Positions 9,077 through 17,161 of a stretch of DNA of 64,000 nt are shown here, piece by piece; within the stretch, counting starts at the first letter, position 1; every line of letters begins with the position of its first letter. The notes beneath the pieces were generated by a model. The model worked only from the letters and a program-made list of their open reading frames with translations, did not search any database and was not told the DNA's origin. The translations under genes and the position numbers were made by a program. Source of the DNA: Longilinea sp035560795 (GTDB taxonomy: Bacteria; Chloroflexota; Anaerolineae; Anaerolineales; Anaerolineaceae); the NCBI GenBank assembly GCA_035560795.1, contig DATMYV010000039.1, positions 15,523-79,522 on the forward strand, given 5' to 3'.

Positions 9077-9646
9077 CTAAGGTTGGGTGAATGTTGTTTC
9101 ACCAACAGGCTGGACAGCCTGGATCCCATCATCGATCATTTCGCGTAAAAAATGAATGACAGCCGGTTCGCTCAAAGGAATCCCTTCCAACTCCTTTTTA
9201 ATTACCGCGTCATCGAATCGATATTCCTCATCATTTCCGCGGTAGGTAAAAATCCAATGGACTTGCGGGAAACCGATTTCCAGGCTCAAAATGGTTCCGG
9301 ATAAATCGCCAAGTGGCATGCGGTCGATATGGCTGCGCTGAAACTCTACTTCCACCCGGGTCCCCACCCCTTCTTGGGATTGCAGGGTCAAGAAACCTCC
9401 ACAGCTTTCCGCAGCCATTTTCAGGAAAGGCAAACCCAAACCCACCTTGCGAGTGGTGCGCGAGGTTACAAAAGGGTCGGTAACGTGAGCAGCTGTTTCA
9501 GCATCCATACCGGTGCCGTCATCCGTAATCATCATGTACAGCCGGTCCGAACGAGAATCTTCTGAGACCAAAATGTCAATATTTTTTGCCTTTGCATTGA
9601 CACTGTTCTCGGCGATATCCAGAAGATGCAACGATAATTCTCTCAA
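9077..9646 (-). CDS. GHKL-type ATP-binding protein (histidine-kinase-like ATPase) of the hydrogenase accessory set
   Basis: The protein has the Bergerat ATP-binding fold of histidine kinases and anti-sigma factors but no HisKA dimerisation domain. The N box is LLDIAENSVNA, the G1 box is DDGTGMD, and a later GLGLPFLKMAAESCGG gives the G2 region. The C-terminal 60 residues are not recognisable. A TTG at 9670 overlaps the upstream nuoE stop, but homologues usually begin at the LRELSLHLLDI block, so the TTG at 9646 is my choice. Neither start has a convincing ribosome site. A role in redox sensing or in controlling hydrogenase expression is inferred from constant linkage only. Confidence 0.78.
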   Translation of the reverse strand: MRELSLHLLDIAENSVNAKAKNIDILVSEDSRSDRLYMMITDDGTGMDAETAAHVTDPFVTSRTTRKVGLGLPFLKMAAESCGGFLTLQSQEGVGTRVEVEFQRSHIDRMPLGDLSGTILSLEIGFPQVHWIFTYRGNDEEYRFDDAVIKKELEGIPLSEPAVIHFLREMIDDGIQAVQPVGETTFTQP

Positions 9647-9666
9647 ACCGACCAGCCTTATAAAGA

Positions 9667-10173
9667 TCAATCCTGCAATGAACGGATGGACTGAGGAAGC
9701 TTGTTCGGGCGGACCCGCCCCACAACCTCGTCATCAATGGCCATGACCGGGGCCTGCGAGCAGGCACCCACGCAGCGGCAGACCTCCAAAGTGATTCCGC
9801 CGTCTTTTGTGGTCTGTCCTATGTCAATTCCCAATAATTGCTTGGCCTTTTCGATCAGCTGCGGGGTCCCGCCGACATAACAAGCAGTTCCCATGCAGAA
9901 TTTGACAACGTGACGTCCGCGCGGTGTGGTGGTAAAGAAAGAGTAAAACGACACAACGCCGTGAACTGAACTGACAGGTACTTTCAACTCCTTCGCGACA
10001 TGGTCCTGCATGGCTTCTGAAACAAAACCGATTTGTTTTTGCAGTTCATTCAAGACAACCATCGTTGCACCGGGTCGGTCGCGGTTCACCGCGAGAATTC
10101 GGTCGATGACCTTTTTCTGCTCAGGGTGGCGCAGCGGATCGTTTTCAGGAATGCTATCAAGATGGTCAGACAT
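9667..10173 (-). CDS. hndA: NuoE/HndA/HydC-type [2Fe-2S] subunit, first copy
   Basis: This is a 168-residue thioredoxin-fold [2Fe-2S] protein, the usual partner of an HndC/HydB flavoprotein. It shows the helical N-terminal bundle, FYSFFTTTPRGRH, CMGTAC and CRCVGAC. GGAG lies about seven bases before the ATG. A gap of 128 bases separates it from the PHP gene upstream, the largest gap in the first half of the cluster, so a promoter may lie there. Its stop overlaps the possible TTG start of the GHKL ATPase. It is clearly different from the second NuoE copy at 6294, so the two are separate paralogues and not a recent duplication. Confidence 0.9.
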   Translation of the reverse strand: MSDHLDSIPENDPLRHPEQKKVIDRILAVNRDRPGATMVVLNELQKQIGFVSEAMQDHVAKELKVPVSSVHGVVSFYSFFTTTPRGRHVVKFCMGTACYVGGTPQLIEKAKQLLGIDIGQTTKDGGITLEVCRCVGACSQAPVMAIDDEVVGRVRPNKLPQSIRSLQD

Positions 10174-10301
10174 ACCTATCTCCAGAAAGATATTTTTTGA
10201 TAATTATCGGTTTCCAAACCGTATTTCTCTTTTTACAGTGTACATGTCAAACCTTGAAAGGGTCAATTTATGAATGTCATCGAAAGCCTGGAAACATATC
10301 T

Positions 10302-11060
10302 TTATTTCAGATTTTCAGACCTTTCTATGATTGTCAGACTGCGGTTTTCCATGTTAAAAAGTGCTTTCCTTAGTTCGGCGATGCTGGGTGTTTCAATGTG
10401 TAGTTGGTTGACGCCCAGAAACTCATTCAAACGGTGAACATCGCCGCTTTTTATCAAAGGAATTTGCCCGATCTGGGGGTAGGTTGAGCGGGCATCGGTT
10501 GGTGAGAGGTGTCGGGATATTTCAAGAGCTTCAATCGGTGTATCGATGGGGATCAATCCAAGGTTTGCTATCATTCCAAAGGCTTTGCGGTCAATATGGG
10601 CTGGAATTAGGATTCCGCCTAGCTCGTTCACTTTTTCCCAGGCTTCACGAATTGAAAGAGCTGCCGAGTTGAGTAGAAGTCGAGTCTCGATGCGGATGAA
10701 ATCCCCGGTTTCATCCACCACTAATTGTTCACCAAAATAATCTGGCCGGTTTTCAATGGGTGGTAGTGATTTATCGATAAAAACCTGAAAGGCATTCATT
10801 TGTTCCAGGGTATCGAAAAGGCATAAGCTGTGGATTTCTTCCTGTGTTTGCACCTCCATTCCTGGCGAAATGATAAGGCCGGTACCTTTCGCAGCCTGAA
10901 TGACTGCTTCGACATTCGCGCTGGCATTGTGGTCGGTGATGGCGATCCATTGAATGCCTTTTGAGAGTGCTTCCTCAACGATCAAGGGCGGGATCATCTC
11001 GATTTCTGCGCAAGGTGAAAGGACCGTGTGAACGTGAAATTCCGCCCTTATTGTCCTCAC
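10302..11060 (-). CDS. PHP-domain metal-dependent phosphoesterase
   Basis: This protein of about 252 residues belongs to the polymerase-and-histidinol-phosphatase (PHP) family. The motifs seen are EFHVHTVLSPC, AITDHNAS, IPAHID and SGDVH, which supply the metal-binding His and Asp residues. The reading frame stays open to 11216, but that would overlap the upstream gene. The GTG at 11060 has GGAG seven bases before it and begins directly before the PHP fold, so I chose it. The substrate is unknown. PHP genes of this kind recur beside DRTGG-domain and HydABC-type hydrogenase genes, which suggests a role in regulation or assembly. That role is inferred. Confidence 0.85.
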   Translation of the reverse strand: MRTIRAEFHVHTVLSPCAEIEMIPPLIVEEALSKGIQWIAITDHNASANVEAVIQAAKGTGLIISPGMEVQTQEEIHSLCLFDTLEQMNAFQVFIDKSLPPIENRPDYFGEQLVVDETGDFIRIETRLLLNSAALSIREAWEKVNELGGILIPAHIDRKAFGMIANLGLIPIDTPIEALEISRHLSPTDARSTYPQIGQIPLIKSGDVHRLNEFLGVNQLHIETPSIAELRKALFNMENRSLTIIERSENLK

Positions 11061-11091
11061 CTTGAATCTCCATAACAGCCTGCCCAAAAGC

Positions 11092-11436
11092 CTAGCTGCA
11101 CCGCAATCCCATCTCCCATAGTTTACCGACGATAAAAAAAGTAGGCTTATCAGATGATAAAAGCGTGAGGTCTTCCTCGTTTGCTTTGGCAATGGTTGCC
11201 GGGTCAGGCATGGCACCTTCGCTGATTATTACCGCACATTGATCTAGAAGCGCAGCTACCGCAACAATATTGGCATGAGCCTGCAGTGTTACCCAGATAC
11301 CCTGATGCGGTGCGCCAGCCATCACACAACTGAGTAAATCGGAGGTGTAACCTCCGCTCGGCTCGATTTGAGAAAAAACTTTTGCGTCGGTAAGAACAGT
11401 TAAATTCAATTCGTCAATAATTGTCTGCAAATTCAT
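11092..11436 (-). CDS. DRTGG-type small regulatory protein (serine-kinase-like)
   Basis: This 114-residue protein resembles the short DRTGG-domain or HPr-kinase N-domain-like proteins encoded with HydABC-type hydrogenases. Visible features are the N-terminal helix INLT-like region, SDLLSCVMAGAPHQGIWVT, and the alternating strand-helix run AHANIVAVAALLDQCAVIISEGAMPD. The same pattern (DLMSDVLAS, then NPQVVRTSQMADVAAIILVRG) occurs in the gene at 12460, so the two are paralogues. It has no kinase P-loop, so it is not an active HPr kinase. Small-ligand binding is the family guess. It sits 12 bases after the CBS-ATPase gene. Confidence 0.7.
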   Translation of the reverse strand: MNLQTIIDELNLTVLTDAKVFSQIEPSGGYTSDLLSCVMAGAPHQGIWVTLQAHANIVAVAALLDQCAVIISEGAMPDPATIAKANEEDLTLLSSDKPTFFIVGKLWEMGLRCS

Positions 11437-11448
11437 GGTTATCTCTTT

Positions 11449-12441
11449 CTACCCGGTGGTATGGCCTTCGCTAAAGGAGGTCTTTTCCTGCAGGAGGATC
11501 TTCATGCGCAGGCGCGTTCCTTTGCCAACAGTTGATTCAAGGGACATTTGATCGACACAGCGTGCAATGTTGATCAATCCCATGCCGGCGCCGAATCCAA
11601 GTTCGCGAATTTGTTCAGTAGCCGTGGAAAAACCTGGCCGCATTGCCATTTCAATATCCTTGATCCCGGGGCCGTAATCGTAGGCGTCAATTGAGATTTG
11701 GTGGGGTTCGATCTCCACGCGGATTACACCGCCTTCGGTTGTGTGGATGATCAAATTCATCTCAGCTTCATATACGGCAATGCCGGTACGCCTTGCGATT
11801 TGTGGATTTGCACCCAGCCGGATCAAAGCGCGCTTTATATTGCTGGAGGCTGCTCCACCGCGATTGAAATCGCCCGCTTTGATGTTATAGCGCAAGATCA
11901 AACTTGTCCGGTCAGACTCAATATCCTCGAATAAATGGCTTGCCCGGTAGCGCCTGACCTCTTCAGTGTGGTAATCCTGCTGGAGGGCTTTTAGTAATCC
12001 CCGGGTAATATCGCCTTTCGTAAGGATGCCAACCAGATTGCCTTCGATATCCAGAACAGGCAGCCGGCCTACTTTTTTATTGACAAAGGTCTTTAGAGCA
12101 TCGACTAACGGGTCGATGTCTTTGATCAATAGGACGTCTTTGGTCATATAATCCTTGACCGTAGCGTCCAATTGGTTATCCCGCATGCAAAGAATTAAAT
12201 CCTCAATGCTTAAGATTCCAATGACTTTTTTCGAATCGGATACGACCGGCGCGCCTGAAATACGTGCCTGACGAAACAAATCGAGGCACTCCCGCATGGT
12301 CATTTCAGCCCGGACCGTCTTTGGATTTGATCCCATCGCATCGCGGACTTTAATCTCATACGCCAGCTCTTCGACGCGCGAGATATATTCCGCCATCTGG
12401 TCTGTTACTATTCGCGAACTTTTGGAATGGTTATCCGTCAT
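11449..12441 (-). CDS. Tandem CBS domains fused to a GHKL (anti-sigma/RsbW-like) ATPase
   Basis: The 330-residue protein joins two CBS domains (about residues 30-160, with ISGAPVV, IGILSIEDLI, GRLPVLD and VGILTKGDI) to a C-terminal GHKL ATPase. The ATPase part shows YEAEMNLIIH (N box), DAYDYGPGIKD (G1) and GFGAGMGLINIARCVD (G2). CBS pairs usually bind adenine nucleotides, so the protein may couple cell energy state to a kinase-like or anti-sigma output. It lies 18 bases after the first DRTGG gene and 12 before the second. No cognate anti-anti-sigma factor or sigma factor is encoded in the window. Confidence 0.82.
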   Translation of the reverse strand: MTDNHSKSSRIVTDQMAEYISRVEELAYEIKVRDAMGSNPKTVRAEMTMRECLDLFRQARISGAPVVSDSKKVIGILSIEDLILCMRDNQLDATVKDYMTKDVLLIKDIDPLVDALKTFVNKKVGRLPVLDIEGNLVGILTKGDITRGLLKALQQDYHTEEVRRYRASHLFEDIESDRTSLILRYNIKAGDFNRGGAASSNIKRALIRLGANPQIARRTGIAVYEAEMNLIIHTTEGGVIRVEIEPHQISIDAYDYGPGIKDIEMAMRPGFSTATEQIRELGFGAGMGLINIARCVDQMSLESTVGKGTRLRMKILLQEKTSFSEGHTTG

Positions 12442-12459
12442 GGTATCCTGCAGAGAGAG

Positions 12460-12843
12460 TTACTCGCAGTCACACTGGTAGCCTTCGCAATCCATTGGCG
12501 ATTCCAGGCTGGGCATGCCAGCCTGATACAACCGTCCACAAAGTTCGAACATTCCAAATGGCGAAGAAATGATTGGAATTCCTTCGGCGTTTGCCAGATC
12601 GATCGTTTCTTTGGGTGGACATTTTCCTCGAACTAATATTATTGCCGCAACATCGGCCATTTGTGATGTGCGAACAACCTGTGGATTGCACAAACCTGTT
12701 AATAGCACAGCCTCAGGCTGAATTGAGGCTAAGACGTCGCTCATCAAATCAGCTCCGCATCCACCTTTAATTTCCTGTGATAAATCCGAGGTATTTGTAA
12801 GCAACTTTCCATTGATAAGTTTAATCAGCTCGCTAACTTTCAT
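12460..12843 (-). CDS. DRTGG-domain protein, first gene of the hydrogenase cluster
   Basis: The 127-residue protein starts MKVSELIKLINGKLL and contains SDVLASIQPEAVLLTGLCNPQ, VRTSQMADVAAIILVRGKCPP and IPIISSPFGMFELCGRLY, the layout of small DRTGG-domain proteins. The end is cysteine-rich (MDCEGYQCDCE), which could bind a metal or cluster. That last point is my observation, not a known family trait. A TTG start at 12861 is possible but less likely than the ATG at 12843. It is the first gene of the cluster, so the promoter should lie in 12844-13104. I saw no convincing -35/-10 pair there. Confidence 0.72.
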   Translation of the reverse strand: MKVSELIKLINGKLLTNTSDLSQEIKGGCGADLMSDVLASIQPEAVLLTGLCNPQVVRTSQMADVAAIILVRGKCPPKETIDLANAEGIPIISSPFGMFELCGRLYQAGMPSLESPMDCEGYQCDCE

Positions 12844-13104
12844 GGTCACCTGATGCCTCAATTTGTTTTATCCATTACTCTATCATTTTACTATAAAGGG
12901 GGTACTTTTTGTGAAAAATAACACATATGACATGAGTAGCATCTTCCCAAGCATATTGCCAGACCCGGAGAATATGGAGACCCAAAACCTTTTTGAAGGC
13001 AACGACCTCAAAGTATATTTGTAAATTTTCATACATTTCCAATAAGACGGTTTATCTACGTTTATGTTAAAATATTTCAATCATTGAGGTATCGAGGATG
13101 ATTT

Positions 13105-14388
13105 ATGAAGACGATTATTCAATCCGTAAAAGGTACGCGGGATTTTTACCCAGAGGATATGGCCATCCGTTCCTGGTTGTATTCGGCGATTAAGGAAGTG
13201 TCAGAATCCTTTGGTTACCAGGAGTATGATGGACCGTTTATTGAGAAGATCGATCTTTACGCTGCAAAATCAGGCGAAGAGCTGGTAAAAGAACAGGCTT
13301 TCGTTTTTGAGGATCGCGGCGGCGGTTGGGTTACATTACGGCCTGAATTAACGCCTTCCCTGGCGCGGATGGTGGCGCAGAAACAAAATGAACTAACTTA
13401 TCCGTTGCGCTGGTGGTCGTTTGGCCCCTTCTGGCGGTATGAACGCCCTCAAAAAGGCCGGACGCGTGAATTCTTCCAATGGAATATCGATTTAATCGGC
13501 GCGTCCTCGGTAGAAGCGGATGCAGAATTAATTGCAGTCTGTGCCCGTTTCTTTCAGCATGTGGGATTGAAACCTTCGCAGGTGCGGATCCTGGTAAATA
13601 ACCGCAGATTGATGGATTCTGAATTGCAAAGACTGGGCATTACCCCAGCTGAGAAGGCAGGCGTTTTCCGTTTGATCGACCGGCGCGAAAAGTTAACTCT
13701 GGACGAATGGAAAGCCTATGCGCTGGAACTTGGTTTGACCGAAAACCAATTCGAAGGGATCCGTACTATCCTGGGCGAACCTGAACTTTGGAAAAAATCG
13801 CCGGATCTGGTAAGGATGTTCGCAATTCTGGATCAGATGGGAATGACAGAATACGTCAGTTTTGACCCTAAAATCATTCGCGGATTGGATTATTACACTG
13901 GTACGGTATTTGAAGCCAGGGACATGGACCGGGAGGGCCGCTCAATTCTAGGCGGAGGCCATTATGATAATTTGGTCGGCGACGTGGGTGGCGATCCCCT
14001 TCCAGGGGTCGGGTTTGCCATGGGCGATGTGATGGCCGGGTTGGTGCTGCAAAAATATGGCTGTTTGCCTGCCTTTGACCGCTGCCCAGCTCAGGCAATG
14101 GTGACCGTTTTTGATGCTGATTTGCTGCCAACATCATTTGAAATCGCAGACAGCCTGCGGAAATTTGGAATTAAAACGTTGAGCTATCCCGATCCGGTCA
14201 AGCTTCAGAAACAATTCAAATTCGCTGACCGGATTGGCGTCAGATTCGTGATCATAGTCGGCCCGGATGAAGCAGTTGAGAAAAAAGCGACGGTAAAGGA
14301 CCTGATCCGCCACACACAAGCTACGGTTCCACAGGCGCAAGTGGCTGAGACCATTCAAGAATTTCTTGATAATCCTCCTATCTTATGA
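13105..14388 (+). CDS. hisS: Histidyl-tRNA synthetase
   Basis: This class II synthetase charges tRNA-His. The 427 residues include the class II core motifs and the histidine-binding block (RGLDYYTGTVFEA), followed by GGGHYDNL and the anticodon-binding domain after about residue 330. GAGG stands seven bases before the ATG, and upstream reading is blocked. The stop lies only about 20 bases before the tRNA-His gene, so enzyme and substrate tRNA are probably transcribed together. The 261 bases before it, facing the divergent hydrogenase cluster, are AT-rich with no clear regulatory element. Confidence 0.96.
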   Translation: MKTIIQSVKGTRDFYPEDMAIRSWLYSAIKEVSESFGYQEYDGPFIEKIDLYAAKSGEELVKEQAFVFEDRGGGWVTLRPELTPSLARMVAQKQNELTYPLRWWSFGPFWRYERPQKGRTREFFQWNIDLIGASSVEADAELIAVCARFFQHVGLKPSQVRILVNNRRLMDSELQRLGITPAEKAGVFRLIDRREKLTLDEWKAYALELGLTENQFEGIRTILGEPELWKKSPDLVRMFAILDQMGMTEYVSFDPKIIRGLDYYTGTVFEARDMDREGRSILGGGHYDNLVGDVGGDPLPGVGFAMGDVMAGLVLQKYGCLPAFDRCPAQAMVTVFDADLLPTSFEIADSLRKFGIKTLSYPDPVKLQKQFKFADRIGVRFVIIVGPDEAVEKKATVKDLIRHTQATVPQAQVAETIQEFLDNPPIL

Positions 14389-14406
14389 TACAATCCTGCC
14401 CGTCGT

Positions 14407-14479
14407 GGTGGGTGTAGCTCAACGGCAGAGCGCCACACTGTGGATGTGGATGTTGTGGGTTCGAAACCCATCACCCACC
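14407..14479 (+). tRNA. tRNA-His (anticodon GTG)
   Basis: The cloverleaf closes fully. The acceptor stem GTGGGTG pairs with CACCCAC, and the D-stem is GCTC/GAGC. The anticodon stem CCACA/TGTGG encloses loop CTGTGGA (anticodon GTG), and the T-arm has loop TTCGAAA. An extra G at 14407 and discriminator C at 14479 are the hallmarks of tRNA-His (G-1 paired to C73). CCA is not encoded. It follows hisS by about 20 bases. Confidence 0.96.
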
Positions 14480-14489
14480 CTGATCTTTC

Positions 14490-14519
14490 AAACCTCGGGC
14501 AAATCCGAGGTTTTTATTT
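14490..14519 (+). terminator. Rho-independent terminator after tRNA-His
   Basis: AAACCTCGG pairs with CCGAGGTTT around a six-base loop (nine base pairs). Five T and a further T-rich stretch follow. It lies 10 bases after the tRNA and should end the hisS-tRNA transcript. Confidence 0.85.
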
Positions 14520-14583
14520 GGGCAGCTGTTGTCCCCGCAAGGGGATGGATAGGATCAAAATCCATCACCCACCCTGATCTTTC

Positions 14584-14616
14584 AAACCTCGGGCAAATCC
14601 GAGGTTTTATTTTTTT
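14584..14616 (+). terminator. Second copy of the tRNA-His terminator
   Basis: The same nine-base-pair stem and loop occur 94 bases downstream, here followed by a longer run (TTTATTTTTTT). This is the terminator of the second repeat unit and probably acts as a back-up. The 155 bases from here to the MFS stop at 14772 hold no gene. Confidence 0.85.
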
Positions 14617-14771
14617 GCGCAGCCGTTGTCCCCGTAAGGGGATGGATGGGTTTGTGATGGGATCTCGATCAACGTTTTTTGGTCGCGCGGGATTGGGGTT
14701 TTGAATTCAGAAAAGGTGGGGTAAATATAGGCTCAGGGTGGGATTGTTTTTGCATTCCATATCATAAACCA

Positions 14772-16079
14772 TTAGAAGGTTAAAAAGGTTTTATCCCTTA
14801 ATTTGTTCGTTACAAACCAGGCGCCGATTTGGGTAAGAAGCGTAATCACAATTAGTGGAGTAAAACCAAATAGTTTTATTAGAAATCCAGACGCGCTGGT
14901 TGTCAGAATGACAATGCCCATCAGAAACTGCGTAAAACCGATCATCAGGGAGCGTTCCTCCGGTTCTGCCAGGTTTAATAACAAACTTGAAGAAGCGATT
15001 CCAAATCCTGTACCGCGCACGCCTGAAAGAAAAAAGACTGGGATTAGCCAAATGGCAGCAATGGTGGGGGTAACATGCAAGGGTTTCCCAAGAATGATAA
15101 GCAGCAACATCACCAGGATCATACCGCATCCAGCTGTCGCAGCTAGTCTCATGACTTTCTGGTTGTCAGTCTTCTTCGAAATTCGCCCCAGGACAATATT
15201 CGAAAGCAGGTTGGAAATCATTAACACGCCCAGGTAAGTTCCAACCCATTGCGGATCCACCTGGAATTCTTGCTGCGCAAGAATCGCATAGAAAGGTATT
15301 GCCATGGTCGATAGGATCATTAAAGCCTGGGTTGTCACCAGGCGGCGATAGTTGGAATTTGATAGAAGAACGCCAATGGCGATGTGGAATTGTTCTGCAA
15401 TTTTACGGCGGGGGTTTGGATTCTCATCCGGTTCTTCGCGGATTCGATTAAATAGCAGCAAAGAAATGGAAGCAAACACAAAATATCCCAAGGCCAACCC
15501 AGCATAATTATTTGGAAAAGAAAATGGGCTGGATTCCGAGAGGAACCAGCGCACAATAAAACTACCTCCAATTCCTAACAGACCACCTGCACCCAAACGC
15601 CAGGCAAACATTTCTCCGCGCCATTGGGGCGGAATTGTCTTGCTGACCACCTCAAGAAATGGCAAACCTCCAATTCCACTGGCTAGGGACGCAATGGAAA
15701 AGCTGACAAAAAACGCGATCAACATCCAATTCGGGTTTCGAATCAAGCCCATGCTCAGCGCCAGCATAAACCATGCTGCGATGCGTAGAGTGGACATTTG
15801 TTGGTACACCCGGATTTTTAATGGCCTGTTCTGTAAAAATCCTGCTACCCATAATTGAGGCAGCGCCCAGGAACCATCACGGATGGGTAAAACAAGCCCT
15901 AAAAGGATGGGATTTTGAGTAAGGTGGCTGACAAAACCGACTAAAACCAATGTCGGATCGAGGAGAGCCTCCGCGAAGGTGAAGATAATGCCATTAATCA
16001 CAACAAGGAAAAAATTCCTTTGGCCTTCGCGTTGCACAATGCCAGTATCATGGCGGATAGGTTTACTCTCGGATGTCAT
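14772..16079 (-). CDS. Major facilitator superfamily permease, substrate unknown
   Basis: The 435-residue protein has about twelve hydrophobic segments and the general MFS layout, with a charged central loop near residue 215 (REEPDENPNPRRK). The first helices (NFFLVVINGIIFTFAEALLDPTLVLVGFV, then LPQLWVAGFLQNRPLK) resemble those of the MFS protein at 47022, so the two are paralogues. No substrate can be named. There is no clear ribosome-binding site before the ATG at 16079, and the gene stands alone on the minus strand. Its upstream region is the 322-base gap shared with the divergent response regulator. Confidence 0.8.
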   Translation of the reverse strand: MTSESKPIRHDTGIVQREGQRNFFLVVINGIIFTFAEALLDPTLVLVGFVSHLTQNPILLGLVLPIRDGSWALPQLWVAGFLQNRPLKIRVYQQMSTLRIAAWFMLALSMGLIRNPNWMLIAFFVSFSIASLASGIGGLPFLEVVSKTIPPQWRGEMFAWRLGAGGLLGIGGSFIVRWFLSESSPFSFPNNYAGLALGYFVFASISLLLFNRIREEPDENPNPRRKIAEQFHIAIGVLLSNSNYRRLVTTQALMILSTMAIPFYAILAQQEFQVDPQWVGTYLGVLMISNLLSNIVLGRISKKTDNQKVMRLAATAGCGMILVMLLLIILGKPLHVTPTIAAIWLIPVFFLSGVRGTGFGIASSSLLLNLAEPEERSLMIGFTQFLMGIVILTTSASGFLIKLFGFTPLIVITLLTQIGAWFVTNKLRDKTFLTF

Positions 16080-16225
16080 TTTTTATTATTTGCCATCGGG
16101 AATTATGTTCTGAATAGTCTATCGCATTTTTTGGCTTTGTTGAAAGAAAAATAAATATCGACTATTCAATTATTCGTTTCGAAAAACAACCTCTCGGGTT
16201 ATCACTTGTATCGGTGTGGAAAGAG

Positions 16226-16254
16226 TTGTAATGTACGGGATATAAACTTATAAT
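16226..16254 (+). promoter_or_regulatory. Candidate sigma70-type promoter for the response regulator gene
   Basis: TTGTAA at 16226-16231 and a perfect TATAAT at 16249-16254 are separated by exactly 17 bases. The transcript would have a leader of about 140 bases before the ATG at 16402. The rest of 16080-16401 is AT-rich and shows nothing else I can name. Confidence 0.5.
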
Positions 16255-16401
16255 AATCCTTATCCCACCGGATCATTCAATCCTATTGGTATCATTGGAA
16301 TATTCAATTGATCGTATATATTGCGATCCAGATGGGTATATTTGAAGAATTAAAATCTAAGAATTTCTGTCTGGATTGACAGATAAAAGGGGAAAGTTGA
16401 C

Positions 16402-17157
16402 ATGGTGGAGAAGAAACGCGTGTTGGTGGTTGATGACGAGCAAATAGCCAGGCTAACTTTGGAACGGATGTTACAGGTTGGCGGTTATGAAGTTGTAACC
16501 GTGGGAAGCGGTGAAGAAGCAATTGCAGAATTAAATGCCGATCATTTTGACGTGATGCTACTGGATTTAAATTTACCGGGAATGTCCGGTTTGGATGTAT
16601 TATCAAATTCATTTACGGCAGCTCCTGACTTGAAAGTAATTGTTCTGACCGCATTCGGATCAATGGATTCGGCAATAAAAGCATTACGCTTCCGCGTTCA
16701 TGATTACCTCGTTAAACCGGTGAAGAAAGAGCAGGTGTTAGCCAGTATCAATGAGGCCATAGAAACCCGCAGCCTTATCGCAAATCAGGTTGTTGAGTCA
16801 AAGGCAACCTACGCGACAGCATCTGATCGCCGTTCCATCTATCAAATCGGGGATGGCGCTGTCATCGATTGCAATCGTCGAGTAATCACTTGGAATACAG
16901 TATCGATTCATCTGACGCCAACCGAAGCAAAATTATTCCGTGCTTTTGTGGATGCCCCTGGAATTGTTTTAAGCCCTTCCGAATTGGTTTCCTTTAGTCA
17001 TGGATATAAAACGAATCAATTTGAAGCAGCGCGGATTTTGAGGCCGGTTTTTTCCAGGCTGCGAGGAAAATTGGAACCAATTCCTGGCGCGGAGGAATGG
17101 ATTCGAAATGTACGGGGATCCGGCTATGTTTTTGAAGCCGAGGTTACGAAACTATAA
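16402..17157 (+). CDS. Two-component response regulator, receiver plus winged-helix DNA-binding domain (OmpR/PhoB type)
   Basis: This 251-residue transcription regulator has an N-terminal receiver domain (acidic pair Asp11/Asp12, phosphorylation site Asp55 in LLDLNLPG, a conserved Thr in VLTAFGS, Lys in LVKPVKK). A C-terminal winged helix starts near residue 165 (LTPTEAKLFRAF to VRGSGYVFE). AAGGGG precedes the ATG. It faces the signalling operon on the other strand, with its stop four bases from the EamA gene's stop. A partner among the nearby kinases is plausible, but the targets are unknown. Confidence 0.9.
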   Translation: MVEKKRVLVVDDEQIARLTLERMLQVGGYEVVTVGSGEEAIAELNADHFDVMLLDLNLPGMSGLDVLSNSFTAAPDLKVIVLTAFGSMDSAIKALRFRVHDYLVKPVKKEQVLASINEAIETRSLIANQVVESKATYATASDRRSIYQIGDGAVIDCNRRVITWNTVSIHLTPTEAKLFRAFVDAPGIVLSPSELVSFSHGYKTNQFEAARILRPVFSRLRGKLEPIPGAEEWIRNVRGSGYVFEAEVTKL

Positions 17158-17161
17158 CGAA

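Larger units (their letters stand above)
14469..14648 (+). repeat. Tandem duplication of the tRNA-His 3' end plus terminator
   Basis: Two imperfect units begin at 14469 and 14563. Each starts with the last 11 bases of the tRNA gene (CATCACCCACC), continues through the same terminator hairpin, and ends with a CCCC-loop-GGGG mini-hairpin and GATGGAT. Unit 1 ends near 14550 and unit 2 near 14648, so the period is about 94-98 bases. The bases just before unit 2 (GGAT...ATCC) still resemble a T-arm, which suggests the remnant of a duplicated tRNA. Confidence 0.85.

Noticed and set aside
10302..11216. PHP gene starting at 11216
   Set aside because: The extra 52 residues overlap the upstream DRTGG gene and are not PHP-like. 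The GTG at 11060 has a proper ribosome site.
12883..13080. 65-residue minus-strand reading frame upstream of hisS
   Set aside because: It has no ribosome site and no known motif, and it lies in an AT-rich spacer between divergent genes.
14469..14648. CRISPR-like or mobile-element repeat
   Set aside because: There are only two tandem copies with no spacers, integrase or transposase. It derives from the tRNA tail and terminator.
14366..14704. 112-residue plus-strand reading frame after hisS
   Set aside because: It runs through the tRNA-His gene, both terminators and the repeat, and its product mirrors the repeat. It is not a gene.
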